The position numbers and the translations under genes are program-made. Source: JBBKWH01 sp037968855 (lineage in GTDB: Bacteria; Pseudomonadota; Gammaproteobacteria; Pseudomonadales; Moraxellaceae). From it: 24,611 nucleotides of DNA. The notes below the pieces were generated by a model. It was not told the DNA's origin. It did no database searches and worked only from the letters and a program-made list of their open reading frames with translations. Below are positions 23,718-24,611 of this stretch, one piece after another; position 1 is the first letter of the stretch, and each line of letters starts with the position of its first letter. Location of the stretch: positions 1 to 24,611 of the forward strand of contig JBBKWH010000074.1 of the NCBI GenBank assembly GCA_037968855.1, written 5' to 3'.

Positions 23718-23755
23718 GGGGTCAGCTCACGAAACGGGAATTAAAGCACGCTAAG
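23718..23755 (+). repeat. Tn3-family 38-bp terminal inverted repeat (tnpA end)
   Basis: Begins GGGGTCAGCTCACGAAACGG and ends AAAGCACGCTAAG, about 32 of 38 positions like the Tn21 repeat as I remember it. The tnpA stop codon (TAG on the minus strand, 23751-23753) lies within its inner end, as in compact Tn3-family elements. The 5 bases before it, ATGTA, are the expected target duplication; the other copy would lie beyond the window. Confidence 0.92.
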
Positions 23756-24611
23756 CCTCCCCAGATGTCCTTAGCGGCCTGAACTGCCCCTGATTGATCT
23801 CTTGGGTCTGTGGCCAGATGTAATCGCCGGTCAGGAGAATGTGCTCCCAGCCGAGTGGCGACAAGTGACTCAGCAATGTTTCGTCAATCTGCTTGCCCGA
23901 ATCCCGCAGCGACTGCACGGCTCGCTCGATATAAACCGTGTTCCACAGCACAATCGCGGCCACCACCAAGTTGAGGCCGCTGGCGCGATAGCGCTGGTTT
24001 TCGAAGCTCCGGTCGCGGATTTCCCCGAGTCGGTTCAGGAATACGGCGCGTGCCAGAGCGTTCTTAGCCTCCCCCTTGTTCAAGCCAACCTGCACGCGCC
24101 GACGCAGCTCGACATGCTGCATCCAGTCAAGCATAAACAGCGAGCGTTCAATGCGCCCGAGTTCGCGCAGGGCAACGGCTAGTCCATTTTGGCGTGGGTA
24201 GCTGCCGAGTTTGCGCAACATCAGAGAGGCCGTCACCGTGCCCTGCCTGATTGAGGTTGCCAGCCGCAGAATCTCATCCCAGTGCATGCTGATCTGTTTC
24301 ACGTTGATATTGCCGCCCACCAGACCGGCGAGCGTCGGGTACTGCTTGGCATCACCGCGTATGTACAAGCGCTTGTCAGCCAGATCACGAATACGGGGTG
24401 CAAAGCGGAAGCCCAGCAGTTGTGTCAGGCCAAACACATGTTCAGTGAACCCAGCTGTGTCTGTGTAGTGCTCCTCAATCCGCAAATCCGATTCGTGGTA
24501 CAACAGACCATCCAGAACGTGGGTGGCGTCGCGCACCGCCGCATTGATGACCTTGGTGTGGAACGGCGCGTACTGATCGGAGATGTGAGTGTAAAACTGC
24601 ACACCCGGCTC
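23751..24611 (-). CDS. tnpA: Tn3-family transposase TnpA, C-terminal part (runs off window)
   Basis: About 286 C-terminal residues of a protein usually near 1000 long. Transcription is leftward and the 5' part lies beyond 24611; the frame stays open to the edge. The catalytic core is present: first Asp in VQFYTHISDQYAPFHTK, second Asp in EEHYTDTAGFTEHVF, and a Glu in NRLGEIRDRSFENQRYRASG, followed by the hallmark LNLVVAAIVLWNTVYIERAV. This is the DDE enzyme for replicative transposition, acting on the 38-bp TIRs. The stop overlaps the inner TIR. Within the visible part the gene looks intact. The resolvase and other genes are not in the window. Confidence 0.95.
   Translation of the reverse strand, partial: EPGVQFYTHISDQYAPFHTKVINAAVRDATHVLDGLLYHESDLRIEEHYTDTAGFTEHVFGLTQLLGFRFAPRIRDLADKRLYIRGDAKQYPTLAGLVGGNINVKQISMHWDEILRLATSIRQGTVTASLMLRKLGSYPRQNGLAVALRELGRIERSLFMLDWMQHVELRRRVQVGLNKGEAKNALARAVFLNRLGEIRDRSFENQRYRASGLNLVVAAIVLWNTVYIERAVQSLRDSGKQIDETLLSHLSPLGWEHILLTGDYIWPQTQEINQGQFRPLRTSGEA

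Noticed and set aside
1..24611. CRISPR arrays, tRNA or rRNA genes, and Xer-type pdif sites
   Set aside because: No regularly spaced direct repeats, no cloverleaf and no pdif-like 28-mers were found by eye; pdif sites were looked for because they often flank toxin-antitoxin genes on Acinetobacter plasmids.

Overview
The window looks like accessory DNA (a plasmid or a transposon-rich island) from a gammaproteobacterium, most likely a member of the Moraxellaceae such as Acinetobacter, Psychrobacter or Moraxella. This rests on family resemblance only: the extended signal peptide and overall form of the CdiA-like exoprotein, the TacAT and DinJ-YafQ modules, the DUF2946 / MbnP / MbnH copper cluster, and moderate G+C with AT-rich patches. 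There is no rRNA, tRNA or housekeeping gene to fix the taxon.

Layout. 1-1.1 kb: an excisionase-like antitoxin and a frameshifted PIN toxin, followed by a clear 38-bp Tn3/Tn21-type terminal inverted repeat (TIR). 1.1-1.7 kb: no intact gene, but a decayed second TIR and a possible IS21-type end. 1.7-3.0 kb: a winged-helix protein and a frameshifted nucleotidyltransferase in a toxin-antitoxin-like pair. 3.1-6.4 kb, minus strand: a two-gene operon with a winged-helix, replication-protein-like gene followed by a 788-residue protein that joins a Vsr/EDxHD-like nuclease core to about five zinc-ribbon modules. I do not recognise that operon as a described system. 6.4-7.1 kb: a structured intergenic region. 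7.1-11.0 kb: a copper-related operon (DUF2946 protein, MbnP-like lipoprotein, MbnH-like di-haem protein, outer-membrane barrel). 11.1-12.7 kb: TacAT, a tiny TIR-bounded segment, a gene stub and DinJ-YafQ, whose stop codon is completed by the first base of another TIR. 12.7-13.6 kb: a 28-bp perfect palindrome, a short ORF and a lipoprotein. 13.7-22.6 kb: a contact-dependent inhibition locus (cdiB-cdiA-cdiI) whose toxin tip has PD-(D/E)XK-like residues. 22.6-24.6 kb: nested mobile elements, with an IS256-type remnant cut by an IS630-type element, itself cut by a Tn3-family transposon whose tnpA runs off the right edge.

How it works together. Six TIR-like sequences of one transposon subgroup mark boundaries between cargo blocks (toxin-antitoxin modules, copper operon, CDI locus). 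The segment looks assembled by repeated Tn3-family activity. Two of the four toxin genes carry frameshifts while their partner regulators are intact, which suggests either decay of redundant addiction modules or base-calling errors. All functional assignments come from reading motifs by eye; no database search was run.
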